Of a stretch of 64,000 bases of DNA, positions 46,039 to 56,081 are shown one piece after another; within the stretch, counting starts at the first letter, position 1; every line of letters starts with the position of its first letter. The DNA lies in NCBI GenBank assembly GCA_018334495.1, contig JAGXLV010000003.1, forward strand, positions 40,302-104,301. Reading direction: 5' to 3'. The notes under the pieces were generated by a model that made no database searches, was not told the origin of the DNA, and worked only from the letters and a program-made list of their open reading frames with translations. The position numbers and the translations under genes were made by a program. This DNA comes from Oleiphilaceae bacterium. Lineage in GTDB: Bacteria > Pseudomonadota > Gammaproteobacteria > Pseudomonadales > Oleiphilaceae.

Positions 46039-48417
46039 TCAGTCACGACGCTCCGCCTTGGCAACTTCCTGCTTTACGTTGACAAAACTGTCCGGACCCA
46101 CTGACATGGAGTCGATGCCGGCGTCCACGAGAAATCGGGCAAATTCCGGATGGTCGCTGGGCGCCTGGCCACAGAGCCCGACCTTTCGGTCATGTTTATG
46201 GGCCGTAGCGATCAATTCACTGATGGCCCGGCGCAGGGCGCGATGCCGGTCATCGAACATGGGGGCCAGGCGCTGTGAATCCCGGTCGATGCCCAGCACC
46301 AATTGCGTCAGGTCGTTGCTGCCGATGGAAAAACCGTCGAAATGCTCGGAGAACTCGTCGGCCAGAATCACGTTGGCGGGAATTTCCGCCATGACATAAA
46401 CTTCCAGGCCCTTGTCACCGCGCACCAGACCATTCTTGCCCAGCTCCCGGATCACCTGTTCCGCTTCTTCCGGCGTGCGACAGAACGGAATCATGATGAT
46501 CACATTATCCAGGCCCATGACTTCCCGGGCCTTGCGAATGGCCTGGCATTCCAGGGCGAAACCGTCACGGTATTCTTCACTGTAATACCGGCTGGCGCCC
46601 CGCCAGCCAAGCATGGGATTGGCCTCTTTCGGCTCAAAGGCCTCACCGCCGATCAGGTCGGCGTATTCGTTGGTCTTGAAGTCGCTCATCCGGACAATGA
46701 CGGGCTCGGGGTACTGGGAAGCCGCAATGCGAGCAACGCCGGAGGCCAGGTGATCGACAAAATACTGTTTTTTGTCATCCCAGCCGGCCGTGAGGGCCGC
46801 TATCTTGTCCCGGTCGGCCTCGTTGACCTTGTCAGGCTGGATCAGAGCCATGGGGTGAATCTTGATGATGTTGTTGATGACAAATTCCATGCGCGCCAGG
46901 CCAACCCCGTCACTGGGAAGACGCCACCAACGCAGGGCCGCATCCGGATTAGCGAGATTCAGCATCACTTTGGTTCTGGTGTCGGGAATATCCTTGAGTG
47001 ATACGTCCCGGCTTTCGTATTCCGCGGCGCCTTCATAGACGAAACCCTTGTCGCCTTCAGCGCAGGACACGGTAATTTCCTGTCCATTCTTGAGTATTTC
47101 GCTGCCTCTGTCGGTGCCGACGATGGCCGGCAACCCCAGCTCCCGGCTGACGATTGCGGCATGGGAGGTGCGCCCGCCATGATCCGTGACCAGACCGACC
47201 GCTTTTTTCATGATGGGCACCCAGTCCGGGTCGGTCATGGTGGTCACCAGCACGGCACCTTCCTCGAACCGGTCGATATCCGAGGCCGATTCCAGTACGC
47301 AGGCTTTCCCCACCGCAATCGCACTGCCGATGCTCAGGCCGCTGACCAGAAGCTCGCCCTTCTTGCCGATGCTGAAAGTTTTCAGTTCCTGGGCTTCTTT
47401 TCGGGACTCCACGGTTTCCGGGCGGGCCTGGACAATGAATATCTCGCCGGTCTCGCCATCACGGGCCCACTCCATATCCATCGGCCGGTCGTAATGCGTT
47501 TCGATGGCCTTGGCCCAGCGTGCCAACTGACAGATTTCAGTGTCGCTCAGCACCGGCAAAATGCGCTCCTTTTCACTGGTGTCACAGAGTTCAGTGGGCT
47601 TGTCCGGGTCATCACTGTAGATGAGCTTTTGTTCTTTGCCACCCACCCGTTTTTCAATCACGGGGATCAGGTGTTCATTCTCAAGCAGCGGCTTGAATAC
47701 CCGATACTCGTCCGGATCAACGCTGCCCTGGACCACAGTCTCGCCCAGGCCCCAGTTTGCGCTGATCAGCACGGCGTCCGGAAAACCGGTCTCGGTATCG
47801 ATGGAGAACATGACGCCGGCACCGCCGGTATCGGAGCGCACCATATGTTGTACGCCTACGGACAGGGCAACCTGAGTATGGTCAATTTCGTGATTTTCCC
47901 GGTAGGTAATGGCCCGATTGGTGAAAAGTGACGCGTAACAGCGCTTGCAGGCTTTGATCAGGGACTCTTCGCCGCGGATATTGAGAAAGGTTTCCTGTTG
48001 CCCGGCAAAGCTGGCTTCCGGCAGATCCTCGGCCGTGGCGCTGCTGCGCACCGCCACGGGTGGCTCGGCGTCGGAGGACTGCTCGGCCATTTGACGATAG
48101 GCCTTGCGAATAGCCTGGTCCAGATCCTGGGGAAGATCGGCCTCACCGATGAGTTTGCGTATGGCCGAGCCCACTTTTTCCAGCGGTTTGTCGGAGAGTT
48201 GCGAGAGTATCTCATCAAGTCTGGCCCGAATACCGGCTTCGTCCAGAAACCACCAATAGGCTTCCGAGGTAGTGGCAAAGCCACCGGGCACACGCACACC
48301 GGCTTCCTCAAGCTGCTGGATCATTTCCCCGAGCGACGCGTTTTTACCACCGACCCTGCCAACATCAGCGTTGGTCACTGAGGATAATTCGACGACAAAC
48401 TCCTGATTGGATGTCAT
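46039..48417 (-). CDS. ppsA: Phosphoenolpyruvate synthase (copy 2, in the carbohydrate region)
   Basis: This second PEP synthase has 792 residues and the same three domains as copy 1: [31 protein letters not shown], the phosphohistidine segment GGRTSHAAIVSRELGLPAIVG and the cysteine in GLCGQAPSDHPEF. It has serine before the phosphohistidine where copy 1 has cysteine (TSH against TCH); the threonine that PpsR modifies is kept in both. The ATG follows GGAG. It lies 17 bp after the GH65 gene, as last gene of the minus-strand set, so it is probably expressed with glucan and trehalose genes rather than with ppsR. Confidence 0.95.
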   Translation of the reverse strand: MTSNQEFVVELSSVTNADVGRVGGKNASLGEMIQQLEEAGVRVPGGFATTSEAYWWFLDEAGIRARLDEILSQLSDKPLEKVGSAIRKLIGEADLPQDLDQAIRKAYRQMAEQSSDAEPPVAVRSSATAEDLPEASFAGQQETFLNIRGEESLIKACKRCYASLFTNRAITYRENHEIDHTQVALSVGVQHMVRSDTGGAGVMFSIDTETGFPDAVLISANWGLGETVVQGSVDPDEYRVFKPLLENEHLIPVIEKRVGGKEQKLIYSDDPDKPTELCDTSEKERILPVLSDTEICQLARWAKAIETHYDRPMDMEWARDGETGEIFIVQARPETVESRKEAQELKTFSIGKKGELLVSGLSIGSAIAVGKACVLESASDIDRFEEGAVLVTTMTDPDWVPIMKKAVGLVTDHGGRTSHAAIVSRELGLPAIVGTDRGSEILKNGQEITVSCAEGDKGFVYEGAAEYESRDVSLKDIPDTRTKVMLNLANPDAALRWWRLPSDGVGLARMEFVINNIIKIHPMALIQPDKVNEADRDKIAALTAGWDDKKQYFVDHLASGVARIAASQYPEPVIVRMSDFKTNEYADLIGGEAFEPKEANPMLGWRGASRYYSEEYRDGFALECQAIRKAREVMGLDNVIIMIPFCRTPEEAEQVIRELGKNGLVRGDKGLEVYVMAEIPANVILADEFSEHFDGFSIGSNDLTQLVLGIDRDSQRLAPMFDDRHRALRRAISELIATAHKHDRKVGLCGQAPSDHPEFARFLVDAGIDSMSVGPDSFVNVKQEVAKAERRD

Positions 48418-48434
48418 AGATAGTCTCCACTCCG

Positions 48435-50840
48435 TTAGAGTATGAATTCCTGTATTTCCCCCGGCCTGAGGCAACGGACATCGGATTTCAGGCCAACCTT
48501 TATTGGTTTTTCATTGGACGGCTCAACTTCTACCCGGACAAAATGACAGGTTATATTGAGTCGAACTGACTGTTTGCGATAACAGATGTCAAAGGCCAGG
48601 CGCTTCAGACCTTTTGGCAGCCTCGGGTTGAGCCACAGCACGTCTTCGCGAATTTCCAGGCCGGTGAAACAACGCTGGATCAGATCGACAGAGCCGGCCA
48701 TGGCCCCCACATGAATCCCTTCCTCGGTGGTACCGCCCTGGATGTCCTCAATGTCGCCTTTGAGTGACTCCCGGAAAAACTTCCAGCTCCCCGGCCGGTT
48801 GGCGCGCGCCAGGACCCATGAGTGGACCACGCGGCTCAGGGTCGAGCCATGGGATGTCCGGTCTTCGTAATAATCGATATTCCTGGGGATACTCTCGCAG
48901 TCGAAGGGATAGTCCATATGCCGGAACAGTGCCTGCAGTTGTTCGGCAGAAAAGAGGTAAAACAGCATCAGGACGTCCGCCTGTTTCGATGCCTTGTAGT
49001 GATTGGGCGACTCGCCCTCGGCCTCAAGAATCCGGTCCAGGCGCTGGATATCCAGGTATTTCCGACGATACCCTTGCCAGTCAAATTCCCTGAGTTGCTC
49101 ATAGCCGGCAAACTGACTGATGATGTCGCCGTCATGAAACGGCACGAACATCTGGTGACTTATATTCTGCCATTCCTGCATTTCCTCCCGGCTTATTTGC
49201 AACTGATCACAGAGTTCTTCAAAGCGGTAATTGGGCAGAATGGCCTTCAATTCCAGGGCCCGTAGCAGGACCCAGACCGCCATGACATTGGTGTAGGCAT
49301 TGTTATTAACGCCGGGCTCGGATGAGTCAGGGTAGGCATCGTGGAACTCATCGGGCCCCATAACGCCGAGGATTTCGTAACGTGCCAGATCTGCATTATA
49401 GGTTGTAATGCTGGCCCAGAAACGGGCGATTTCCAGGATCATTTCGGCGCCATAAAGAGACAGGAAGGCCGAATCATCGGTAACCTCATAATAGTGCCAG
49501 ATATTGAAAGCAATGGCGGAACCCACATGACGCTGTACGCGGGAGTGATCGGGAATCCAGTTACCGGATTTGGGATTGAGATGCAGCCTCTGACTTTCTT
49601 CGCGACCGTTGCTGCCACTCTGCCAGGGGTACATGGCACCGCGATAGCCTTCGTCCCGCGCATCCCGTCTTGCCTGATCCAACCGCCGGTAGCGGTACAT
49701 CAGATGCGCCTTGCTGATCTCGGGCATGCGAAAGTTGAGCAACGGCAATACAAAGAGTTCATCCCAGAATATGTGCCCCCGGTAGGCCTCGCCATGCAGG
49801 CCCCGCGCGGGCACACCCACGTCCAGGTCCATGACATGGGGTGAATAGGTCTGCAGCAGATGCAGAACATGTAGATTCAGAACCTGATTAGCCTCTGCCT
49901 GCTGCTCCGAATCTTCGTGCTCGATAAAAAAGTCGAAACGGTTCCAGAGCTGCTGCCAGACAATGGCATGGGGCCTGACCAAATCCTGGAATCGACCTTC
50001 CCAGCCCACCAGTTTTCGCGCCTCCAGGCCCGGCTCACTGATCGCCCGATCGCGGGAGGTGAACAGAGCGACAACTTTCTCAATGACAAGCGGGGTCTGT
50101 TCGGAAAGGTCAGCCTGATAATAATGAGCAATCGCCTTTTCCGTCTTTTCCACTCGTGCCTTGAGCGCAATCTCTGCGTCCCCCTGCCAGAAGCGATTGC
50201 TGGCCGCCATGGCAATCAGAATGCGGGATTGGCTGGTCATGACCTCAAGCACCATGCGCTTGTGATCAATGGTCTCGACGACCAGGGGCTCAAGATGCTG
50301 ATTATTCAGTTTCTGGTAACGCGCGACGCCGCCATTGGTGACCTCGCCGTCAATACCGCTTCGCACCTCAATCGGGCCGCTCCAGTCCTCGGCAAAAATA
50401 CAGGTTTTCAATACCGCCAGATGATGCTGGTGCATGGAGACCAGGCGCTCTTCCTCAAGCCGGGTTTGTCTGCCCGAGGAATCGCGAAACCGGATGAAAC
50501 GCTTCAGGACCGCCCTGCCAAAATCCAGCTCCTGGCGGTACTCGAGAACCTCCACCTTATCAATATCAAACCAGTCACCCTCCGGAAACCGGAAATTCAG
50601 ATCCAGCCAATTGGGTAAATTGACCAGATCTTCGTTTTCCACGGTTCTGCCAGCGATATCGGTGTTGAGCCGGTTGAAGCAACCGGCGTTGTAAGTTCCG
50701 GGATAATGGACCCTGTCGGCACGGGATTCGGGCGCAGCCCCGCGGGAACCGAAATAACCGTTGCCAAGGGTGCAGAGGGCCTCTCTCAGAGCCTCTCTGT
50801 CAGAATCAAAATGGTCATATATCAGTTTTTCGTCTGTCAT
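48435..50840 (-). CDS. GH65 disaccharide phosphorylase/hydrolase
   Basis: The 801-residue protein belongs to glycoside hydrolase family 65 (maltose, trehalose, kojibiose and nigerose phosphorylases). It has the N-terminal beta-sandwich (NGYFGSRGAAPESR), the (alpha/alpha)6 barrel with GEAYRGHIFWDELFVLPLL, the general acid in GVMGPDEFHDAYPDS and NNNAYTNVMAVWVL, then HGSTLSRVVHSWVLAR. It overlaps the preceding HAD/trehalose-phosphatase gene by 4 nt. The beta-PGM neighbour fits a phosphorylase releasing beta-glucose-1-phosphate. The substrate is likely trehalose or maltose, but this is context, not sequence. Confidence 0.9.
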   Translation of the reverse strand: MTDEKLIYDHFDSDREALREALCTLGNGYFGSRGAAPESRADRVHYPGTYNAGCFNRLNTDIAGRTVENEDLVNLPNWLDLNFRFPEGDWFDIDKVEVLEYRQELDFGRAVLKRFIRFRDSSGRQTRLEEERLVSMHQHHLAVLKTCIFAEDWSGPIEVRSGIDGEVTNGGVARYQKLNNQHLEPLVVETIDHKRMVLEVMTSQSRILIAMAASNRFWQGDAEIALKARVEKTEKAIAHYYQADLSEQTPLVIEKVVALFTSRDRAISEPGLEARKLVGWEGRFQDLVRPHAIVWQQLWNRFDFFIEHEDSEQQAEANQVLNLHVLHLLQTYSPHVMDLDVGVPARGLHGEAYRGHIFWDELFVLPLLNFRMPEISKAHLMYRYRRLDQARRDARDEGYRGAMYPWQSGSNGREESQRLHLNPKSGNWIPDHSRVQRHVGSAIAFNIWHYYEVTDDSAFLSLYGAEMILEIARFWASITTYNADLARYEILGVMGPDEFHDAYPDSSEPGVNNNAYTNVMAVWVLLRALELKAILPNYRFEELCDQLQISREEMQEWQNISHQMFVPFHDGDIISQFAGYEQLREFDWQGYRRKYLDIQRLDRILEAEGESPNHYKASKQADVLMLFYLFSAEQLQALFRHMDYPFDCESIPRNIDYYEDRTSHGSTLSRVVHSWVLARANRPGSWKFFRESLKGDIEDIQGGTTEEGIHVGAMAGSVDLIQRCFTGLEIREDVLWLNPRLPKGLKRLAFDICYRKQSVRLNITCHFVRVEVEPSNEKPIKVGLKSDVRCLRPGEIQEFIL

Positions 50841-52402
50841 GATCGAATCCTTTCGAAGTACGCGCCAAGTGCGTCCAGAAACGCTTCCACCGCGTCGGTA
50901 TCCTGCAATTGATAGGCCGCCCGGGTGGAACTGACCTCCGGCGCCACCAGGATGCCAACGCCGTCGTTGGCAATTTCGCGAAACGCATCCTCATCGGTCA
51001 GATCGTCGCCTATATAAAGCGGCTTGAAGCGATCCCGGTGCAGCCCCCGGCTTTGCATTAACCAGTTCAGCGCATAACCTTTGTCCCATTCGATGTCAGG
51101 CCGTAGTTCAAAGATCTTTTTGCCGGCGGTCAGTCGCAGATCGTCCCGGGCCTTGAGCAGTTCATCGGTAACGGCCTGCACCTCGGGCACCTCGGCCGGG
51201 GCGACCTGTCGATAATGAATGGCCAGGGAAAAACGCTTGCGTTCAACCAGGCAACCCTCAATGGCCGCCAACCTGCGCCGGGCCTGCTGCTCCACCTGGT
51301 CGAGCGATTCGAGAAAGCGCTGGCTGTCTTCATGCTGGTGGCGCTGACCTTCCGGCCCGGCGATGTCGAAGCCATGACTGCCGGCGTACCAGAGACGGGG
51401 GATCGCCACTTTCTCCCGAACGTCATCGAGATTGCGGCCACTCAGAACCGCCACCTCGCAAAGACCAGACAACCGGTTCAGGGTTGCGCGCATGGAATCG
51501 CTCAGTATGGCGTGATCGGGGTGATCGACAATGGGCGTCAGGGTGCCGTCGTAGTCGAGGAACACAGCGACTTCCCGCTGCTGGTCAGACAGTATCTCGT
51601 CCAAATGGTCCAGAGCCGATGGCAACTGGACAGAGTCGGCGACACTCGCAGATGTTTCATGGCTGAGACTGAGCTCCGACAGATCGGCTACAACCAGGTC
51701 GGCTCCGCACCTGCGCAGATCCTCGGCGCCATCGCCCCGGCTGACGCCGATCACCAGGCCGAAACCCGCCTTTTTCAAAGCCACGATGCCGGAGGCCGCA
51801 TCCTCGATGCCCACCGTGCGGCCGGGGTCACTGGCAAGCCTGCGGGCGGTTTCCAGGAACATGTCCGGTTCCGGCTTGCCCGCCAGCCCGAGTTGCTCAA
51901 GGTCCCCGCCATCAACCCGGGCATCGAAAAGATCTTCAATACCCCCAGCCTTCAGCACAGCCTTGCAATTGCGGCTTGACGAGGCCACTCCGACCGCAAG
52001 ACCGGCCTCTCTGGCCTGCCGGATGAAGCTCAGGCTCGACGGAAATACCTCGACACCGCCTTTCTTGAGAAGGTCCTGAAAAAGCTGGTTCTTGCGGTTG
52101 CCGATGGCGCAGACGGTGTCAAAGCCGGGGCTGTCGCTGGTGTTTCCCCAGGGCAGGTCTATACCTCGGGACTCGAGAAAACTGAGCACGCCTTCATAGC
52201 GGGGTTTGCCATCGACAAACTGGCGGTAATCCCTGTCGATATCGAAGGGTTTCTCCGAACCCTGTCGCGACAAAAGCTCATCAAACACGGCCTTCCAGGC
52301 CTGGGCGTGAGTTTGCGCCGTGCTGGTAATAACGCCGTCAAGGTCGAGTGCAACCCCATCGTAAAGACCTGGGCTCAGCTGATGATCACGGGCAAGAGTC
52401 AT
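50837..52402 (-). CDS. Fused beta-phosphoglucomutase-like HAD and trehalose-phosphatase (OtsB1-type)
   Basis: The 521-residue protein joins two HAD enzymes. Residues 1-240 are beta-PGM-like: LDLDGVITSTAQTHAQAW (D20, D22), VASSSRNCKAVLKAGG and AGKPEPDMFLETA. Residues 265-521 are trehalose-6-phosphate phosphatase-like: FLDYDGTLTPIVDHPDHA, LSGRNLDDVREKV, HGFDIAGPEG and GDDLTDEDAFR. In Mycobacterium OtsB1 (Rv2006) these two modules and a GH65 domain form one long chain; here GH65 is the next gene with 4-nt overlap. No trehalose-6-phosphate synthase (otsA) is in the window, so the phosphatase half may act on imported or separately made trehalose-6-phosphate, or serve another sugar phosphate. Confidence 0.9.
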   Translation of the reverse strand: MTLARDHQLSPGLYDGVALDLDGVITSTAQTHAQAWKAVFDELLSRQGSEKPFDIDRDYRQFVDGKPRYEGVLSFLESRGIDLPWGNTSDSPGFDTVCAIGNRKNQLFQDLLKKGGVEVFPSSLSFIRQAREAGLAVGVASSSRNCKAVLKAGGIEDLFDARVDGGDLEQLGLAGKPEPDMFLETARRLASDPGRTVGIEDAASGIVALKKAGFGLVIGVSRGDGAEDLRRCGADLVVADLSELSLSHETSASVADSVQLPSALDHLDEILSDQQREVAVFLDYDGTLTPIVDHPDHAILSDSMRATLNRLSGLCEVAVLSGRNLDDVREKVAIPRLWYAGSHGFDIAGPEGQRHQHEDSQRFLESLDQVEQQARRRLAAIEGCLVERKRFSLAIHYRQVAPAEVPEVQAVTDELLKARDDLRLTAGKKIFELRPDIEWDKGYALNWLMQSRGLHRDRFKPLYIGDDLTDEDAFREIANDGVGILVAPEVSSTRAAYQLQDTDAVEAFLDALGAYFERIRS

Positions 52403-52451
52403 AAGTTACCTGCTCCTTTTTTTCTGACGCTTCTGTATTTTGTCCAGTGCG

Positions 52452-53714
52452 TCAAAGTCCGTGAGGATAATCCTGTCCCAGCATCTCGGGAGTCACCAGA
52501 GTGACGCCCTTGGCGGAGACGTGATAGCGCGCCTTGTCCTGCTGCGGGTTCAGGCCTATGTCCGTGCCCTCCGGTATGCGACAGCCTCTGTCGATAACGG
52601 CTTTGTGAATCCGGCAATGTCTGCCGATATGGACATCCGGAAAAATGACCGAGTCGCTCACCTCGGCGAACGAATGCACCCTGACCTGGGAAAACAGCAG
52701 CGAGTGCCGCACAACCGCGCCGGAAATAATGCAGCCGCCAGCTACCATGGAATCCACTGCCATGCCCCGCCGCTGGTCCTGATCAAACACGAATTTGGCC
52801 GGGGGCAACTGTTCCTGGTAGGTCCATATCGGCCAGTCGGAGTCGTAAAGATTCAGTTCCGGGCTGGTGCCGATCAGCTCAAGGTTGGCCTGCCACAAGG
52901 CGTCGATGGTGCCCACATCGCGCCAGTAGGCGCCGTCGCCTCTGATCGGATCGCGGAACGGAAAAGCCATGACATTTAATCGCTCGATAGCTGAGGGAAT
53001 GATGTCTTTGCCGAAATCATGGGCGGAGGTTTCGGATTGATGATCCCGCCTCAATTCATCAAACAACACCTGGGTACTGAAAACATAGATCCCCATGGAA
53101 GCCAGCGTTTGCCCCGGTTTATCGGGCAACGGCTTCGGATTAGCGGGCTTTTCAAGAAATTTTGTGACCCGGTAGTCAGTGTCCACCGTCATCACTCCAA
53201 ACGCCGAAGCTTCTTCCACCGGCACCTCGACACAACCTACCGTGATGTCGGCCTCCTGTTCCACATGAGCGGCAAGCATGGTGCCATAATCCATTTTGTA
53301 GACGTGGTCGCCCGCCAGAATCAGGACGTAGGTCGGATTATGGCTTCTGATGATATCCAGGTTTTGCATGACCGCATCCGCGGTGCCTTCATACCAGGAG
53401 GTTTCGATTCGTTGCTGGGCCGGCAGTATGTCGATGAATTCGTCCATTTCGCCCCGAAAAAAGCCCCAGCCACGTTGAATGTGCTGAATCAGGGAGTGGG
53501 CCTTGTACTGGGTAACAACACCAATCCGGTTGATGCCCGAGTTGATGCAGTTTGAAAGCGGGAAATCCACGATGCGGAACTTACCGCCAAAAGGCACCGC
53601 GGGTTTTGCCCGCCAGTTGGTGAGTTCATGAAGACGGCTGCCACGTCCGCCAGCCAGCACCAGGGCGTGGGTCTGGCGGGTGAGACGGCTAACAAAACGT
53701 TTGCCTGCTGACAT
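52452..53714 (-). CDS. glgC: Glucose-1-phosphate adenylyltransferase
   Basis: GlgC makes ADP-glucose, the donor for glycogen synthesis. The 420-residue protein has the nucleotide-binding [21 protein letters not shown] (split at its middle), the catalytic aspartate region [12 protein letters not shown], a glucose-1-phosphate site ([12 protein letters not shown]) and the C-terminal left-handed beta-helix. AAGGAG precedes the ATG. ADP-glucose users in this kind of cluster are GlgA or GlgM, and neither is in the window. The upstream 131 bp separate it from glgB and may hold its own promoter. Confidence 0.96.
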   Translation of the reverse strand: MSAGKRFVSRLTRQTHALVLAGGRGSRLHELTNWRAKPAVPFGGKFRIVDFPLSNCINSGINRIGVVTQYKAHSLIQHIQRGWGFFRGEMDEFIDILPAQQRIETSWYEGTADAVMQNLDIIRSHNPTYVLILAGDHVYKMDYGTMLAAHVEQEADITVGCVEVPVEEASAFGVMTVDTDYRVTKFLEKPANPKPLPDKPGQTLASMGIYVFSTQVLFDELRRDHQSETSAHDFGKDIIPSAIERLNVMAFPFRDPIRGDGAYWRDVGTIDALWQANLELIGTSPELNLYDSDWPIWTYQEQLPPAKFVFDQDQRRGMAVDSMVAGGCIISGAVVRHSLLFSQVRVHSFAEVSDSVIFPDVHIGRHCRIHKAVIDRGCRIPEGTDIGLNPQQDKARYHVSAKGVTLVTPEMLGQDYPHGL

Positions 53715-53845
53715 GAAATGCTCCTTGAATGTTTGGGAAGCCCTCGGCTCCGGATGTCGATCACCTCCTGTGGTCAACCGCTTGCCACACAACAACTGAC
53801 CGCTTTTCTATTTGTCACCGACCGCGAAAACGTTAACCCGCTTTT

Positions 53846-56080
53846 TCATTCAGCGTTACTTTCCGGACACAGAACAATCACGCCCAATGGCGGCAGGGTC
53901 AGTAACAGACTTGCGGACTGCCCGTGAAAGGCCTTATCCAGAGCCGTTAGCGGGCCGCCGTTGCCGAGATTGCTACCGCCGTAAAACTCGGAATCACTGT
54001 TGAAAATCTCCCGCCAGCCACCGAGCCGGGGCACCCCGACCTCGTAATTGTGATGCGGCACCGGCGTCATATTGGCCACAATCAGTACGGATTCATCTCT
54101 GGCATCGTGCCGCAGCCAGGCAAATACACTGTTGTTCCGGTCGTCGCCAATCACCCATTCAAAGCCGTCGGATTGGGTGTCACGCTGATGCAACTCGGGG
54201 CGTTCGCGATAAAGCCGATTAAGGTCGCGAATCACCCGCTGCGTGCCTTCGTGAAGGCCGTGGCCAAGCAGGTGCCAGTCCAGTTCCCGGTCATGGCTCC
54301 ATTCCCGCCACTGGCCGAACTCGCAGCCCATAAACAGCAGTTTTTTGCCAGGGTGGGTCCACATGAACGAGAGGTAGGCTCGGAGGTTGGCAAACTTTTG
54401 CCACTCATCGCCGGGCATTTTGCAAACCAGTGAGCCTTTGCCGTGGACCACCTCGTCGTGGGAAATCGGCAGGACGAATTTTTCGGAAAAGGCATAAATC
54501 AGACCGAAGGTTAACTGGTCGTGGGCATAGGAACGGTAAAGCGGATCATTGGCCATATAGGTCAGCGTGTCGTGCATCCAGCCCATATTCCATTTGTAGG
54601 CGAAGCCAAGGCCATCGCCGACGGTGGGCTGGGTGACGCCAGGCCAGGCCGTGGATTCCTCGGCGATGACCTGGGCGCCGGGCAGGTCCTCTGTCACGAC
54701 GTTATTAAGATGACGCAGGAAGTCGATGGCTTCGAGATTTTCCCGGCCGCCGTATTCGTTGGGAATCCACTCCCCGGCTTTGCGGGAATAATCCCGATAC
54801 AGCATGGAAGCCACCGCATCCACCCTAAGGGCGTCGACATGGTAATGCCGCAGCCAATGCAGCGCCGAGGACAGCATAAAGCCATGCACTTCACGCCGCC
54901 CCAGGTTGTAGATGTAGGTGTCCCAGTCCTGGTGGAAGCCCTCGAAGGGATGCTCGTACTCGTAAAGCGCGGTGCCGTCGAAGCGGCCCAGACCATGGGA
55001 GTCCGTGGGGAAATGCGCGGGCACCCAGTCCAGGATGACGCCAAGCCCGGCCTGATGGCAGGTGTCGACGAAATAGGCAAAATCCCGGGTATTGCCGAAG
55101 CGGCCGCTGGGCGCGAACTGGCCCAGGGCCTGATAGCCCCAGGAGCCGCCAAAGGGATGCTCCATGATCGGCATCAGTTCGATGTGGGTAAAACCCAGGT
55201 CAAGAACATAAGGTACCAGGTGTTCGGCCAGGGCCAGCCAGTCATAGATTTCACCATGCTCGCCGCCGTGTTTACGCCAGGAGGCTGCATGAATCTCGTA
55301 AACCGAAACGGGGCTGTCGTACGCCTGCATTTCCGCGCGCCGGGCGATCCAGTCATCGTCATGCCATTCAAAAGGCCTGGTGTCGGCAACCACTGACGCC
55401 GTGCTCGGTGGTGGTTCGGTGGCCAGCGCGACCGGATCCGCCTTGAGCACCATTTCGCCGTGAACATCGACGACTTCATACTGATAGGCGGTTCCCGGCC
55501 CCAGCTTCGGCAGGAACAGCTCCCAGACACCGGTGGGCTGGCGCTTGCGCATGCCGTGACGGCGTCCGTCCCAGCGGTTGAAGTCGCCGACAACCGAGAC
55601 CCTTCGGGCATTGGGCGCCCAGACGGCGAAGCGTACGCCCTCAACGCCGTCTACGGTCATGGGCTGGGCGCCCAGGCAATGACCCAGGTTACGGTGGGTG
55701 CCCTCGCCGATCAGATACAGATCGACGTCGCCAAGCAAAAGGCCGAAGGCATAAGGATCCTCGGCTTCTTCAACGGCGCCATCGGGCCAGCGAACTCGCA
55801 ACCGGTAAGGCGCCGCATGCGGTAGCCGGGCCGCGAACAGGCCCGGAATCTGAATCTGGGTCAGGCTGCATCGCAGCGAATTATCCTCATGATCAAGCAC
55901 ATCGACGCCAAGGGCGCCGGGCACAAAGGCGCGAAGCACCGGGCCATTCGGTGTCTGGTGAACGCCGAGCACGGAAAACGGGTTACCGTGCCTGGCATCC
56001 GTGAGTGCTTCCGCATCAAGGCGGGGTAGCCGGAGGCTGTCATCCTTATGCCTCCCGGTTTTCACGACGGATTCGTTCAT
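53846..56080 (-). CDS. glgB: 1,4-alpha-glucan branching enzyme
   Basis: GlgB (GH13, CBM48) puts alpha-1,6 branches in glucan. The 744-residue protein has the long N-terminal form: N1 domain ([17 protein letters not shown]), CBM48 ([20 protein letters not shown]) and the barrel with [17 protein letters not shown], nucleophile in [18 protein letters not shown], acid in [14 protein letters not shown] and [15 protein letters not shown]. The start codon is one base after the treS-maltokinase stop, so the pair is probably coupled. In GlgE-type clusters glgB commonly follows treS and glgE. Confidence 0.97.
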   Translation of the reverse strand: MNESVVKTGRHKDDSLRLPRLDAEALTDARHGNPFSVLGVHQTPNGPVLRAFVPGALGVDVLDHEDNSLRCSLTQIQIPGLFAARLPHAAPYRLRVRWPDGAVEEAEDPYAFGLLLGDVDLYLIGEGTHRNLGHCLGAQPMTVDGVEGVRFAVWAPNARRVSVVGDFNRWDGRRHGMRKRQPTGVWELFLPKLGPGTAYQYEVVDVHGEMVLKADPVALATEPPPSTASVVADTRPFEWHDDDWIARRAEMQAYDSPVSVYEIHAASWRKHGGEHGEIYDWLALAEHLVPYVLDLGFTHIELMPIMEHPFGGSWGYQALGQFAPSGRFGNTRDFAYFVDTCHQAGLGVILDWVPAHFPTDSHGLGRFDGTALYEYEHPFEGFHQDWDTYIYNLGRREVHGFMLSSALHWLRHYHVDALRVDAVASMLYRDYSRKAGEWIPNEYGGRENLEAIDFLRHLNNVVTEDLPGAQVIAEESTAWPGVTQPTVGDGLGFAYKWNMGWMHDTLTYMANDPLYRSYAHDQLTFGLIYAFSEKFVLPISHDEVVHGKGSLVCKMPGDEWQKFANLRAYLSFMWTHPGKKLLFMGCEFGQWREWSHDRELDWHLLGHGLHEGTQRVIRDLNRLYRERPELHQRDTQSDGFEWVIGDDRNNSVFAWLRHDARDESVLIVANMTPVPHHNYEVGVPRLGGWREIFNSDSEFYGGSNLGNGGPLTALDKAFHGQSASLLLTLPPLGVIVLCPESNAE

Positions 56081-56081
56081 T

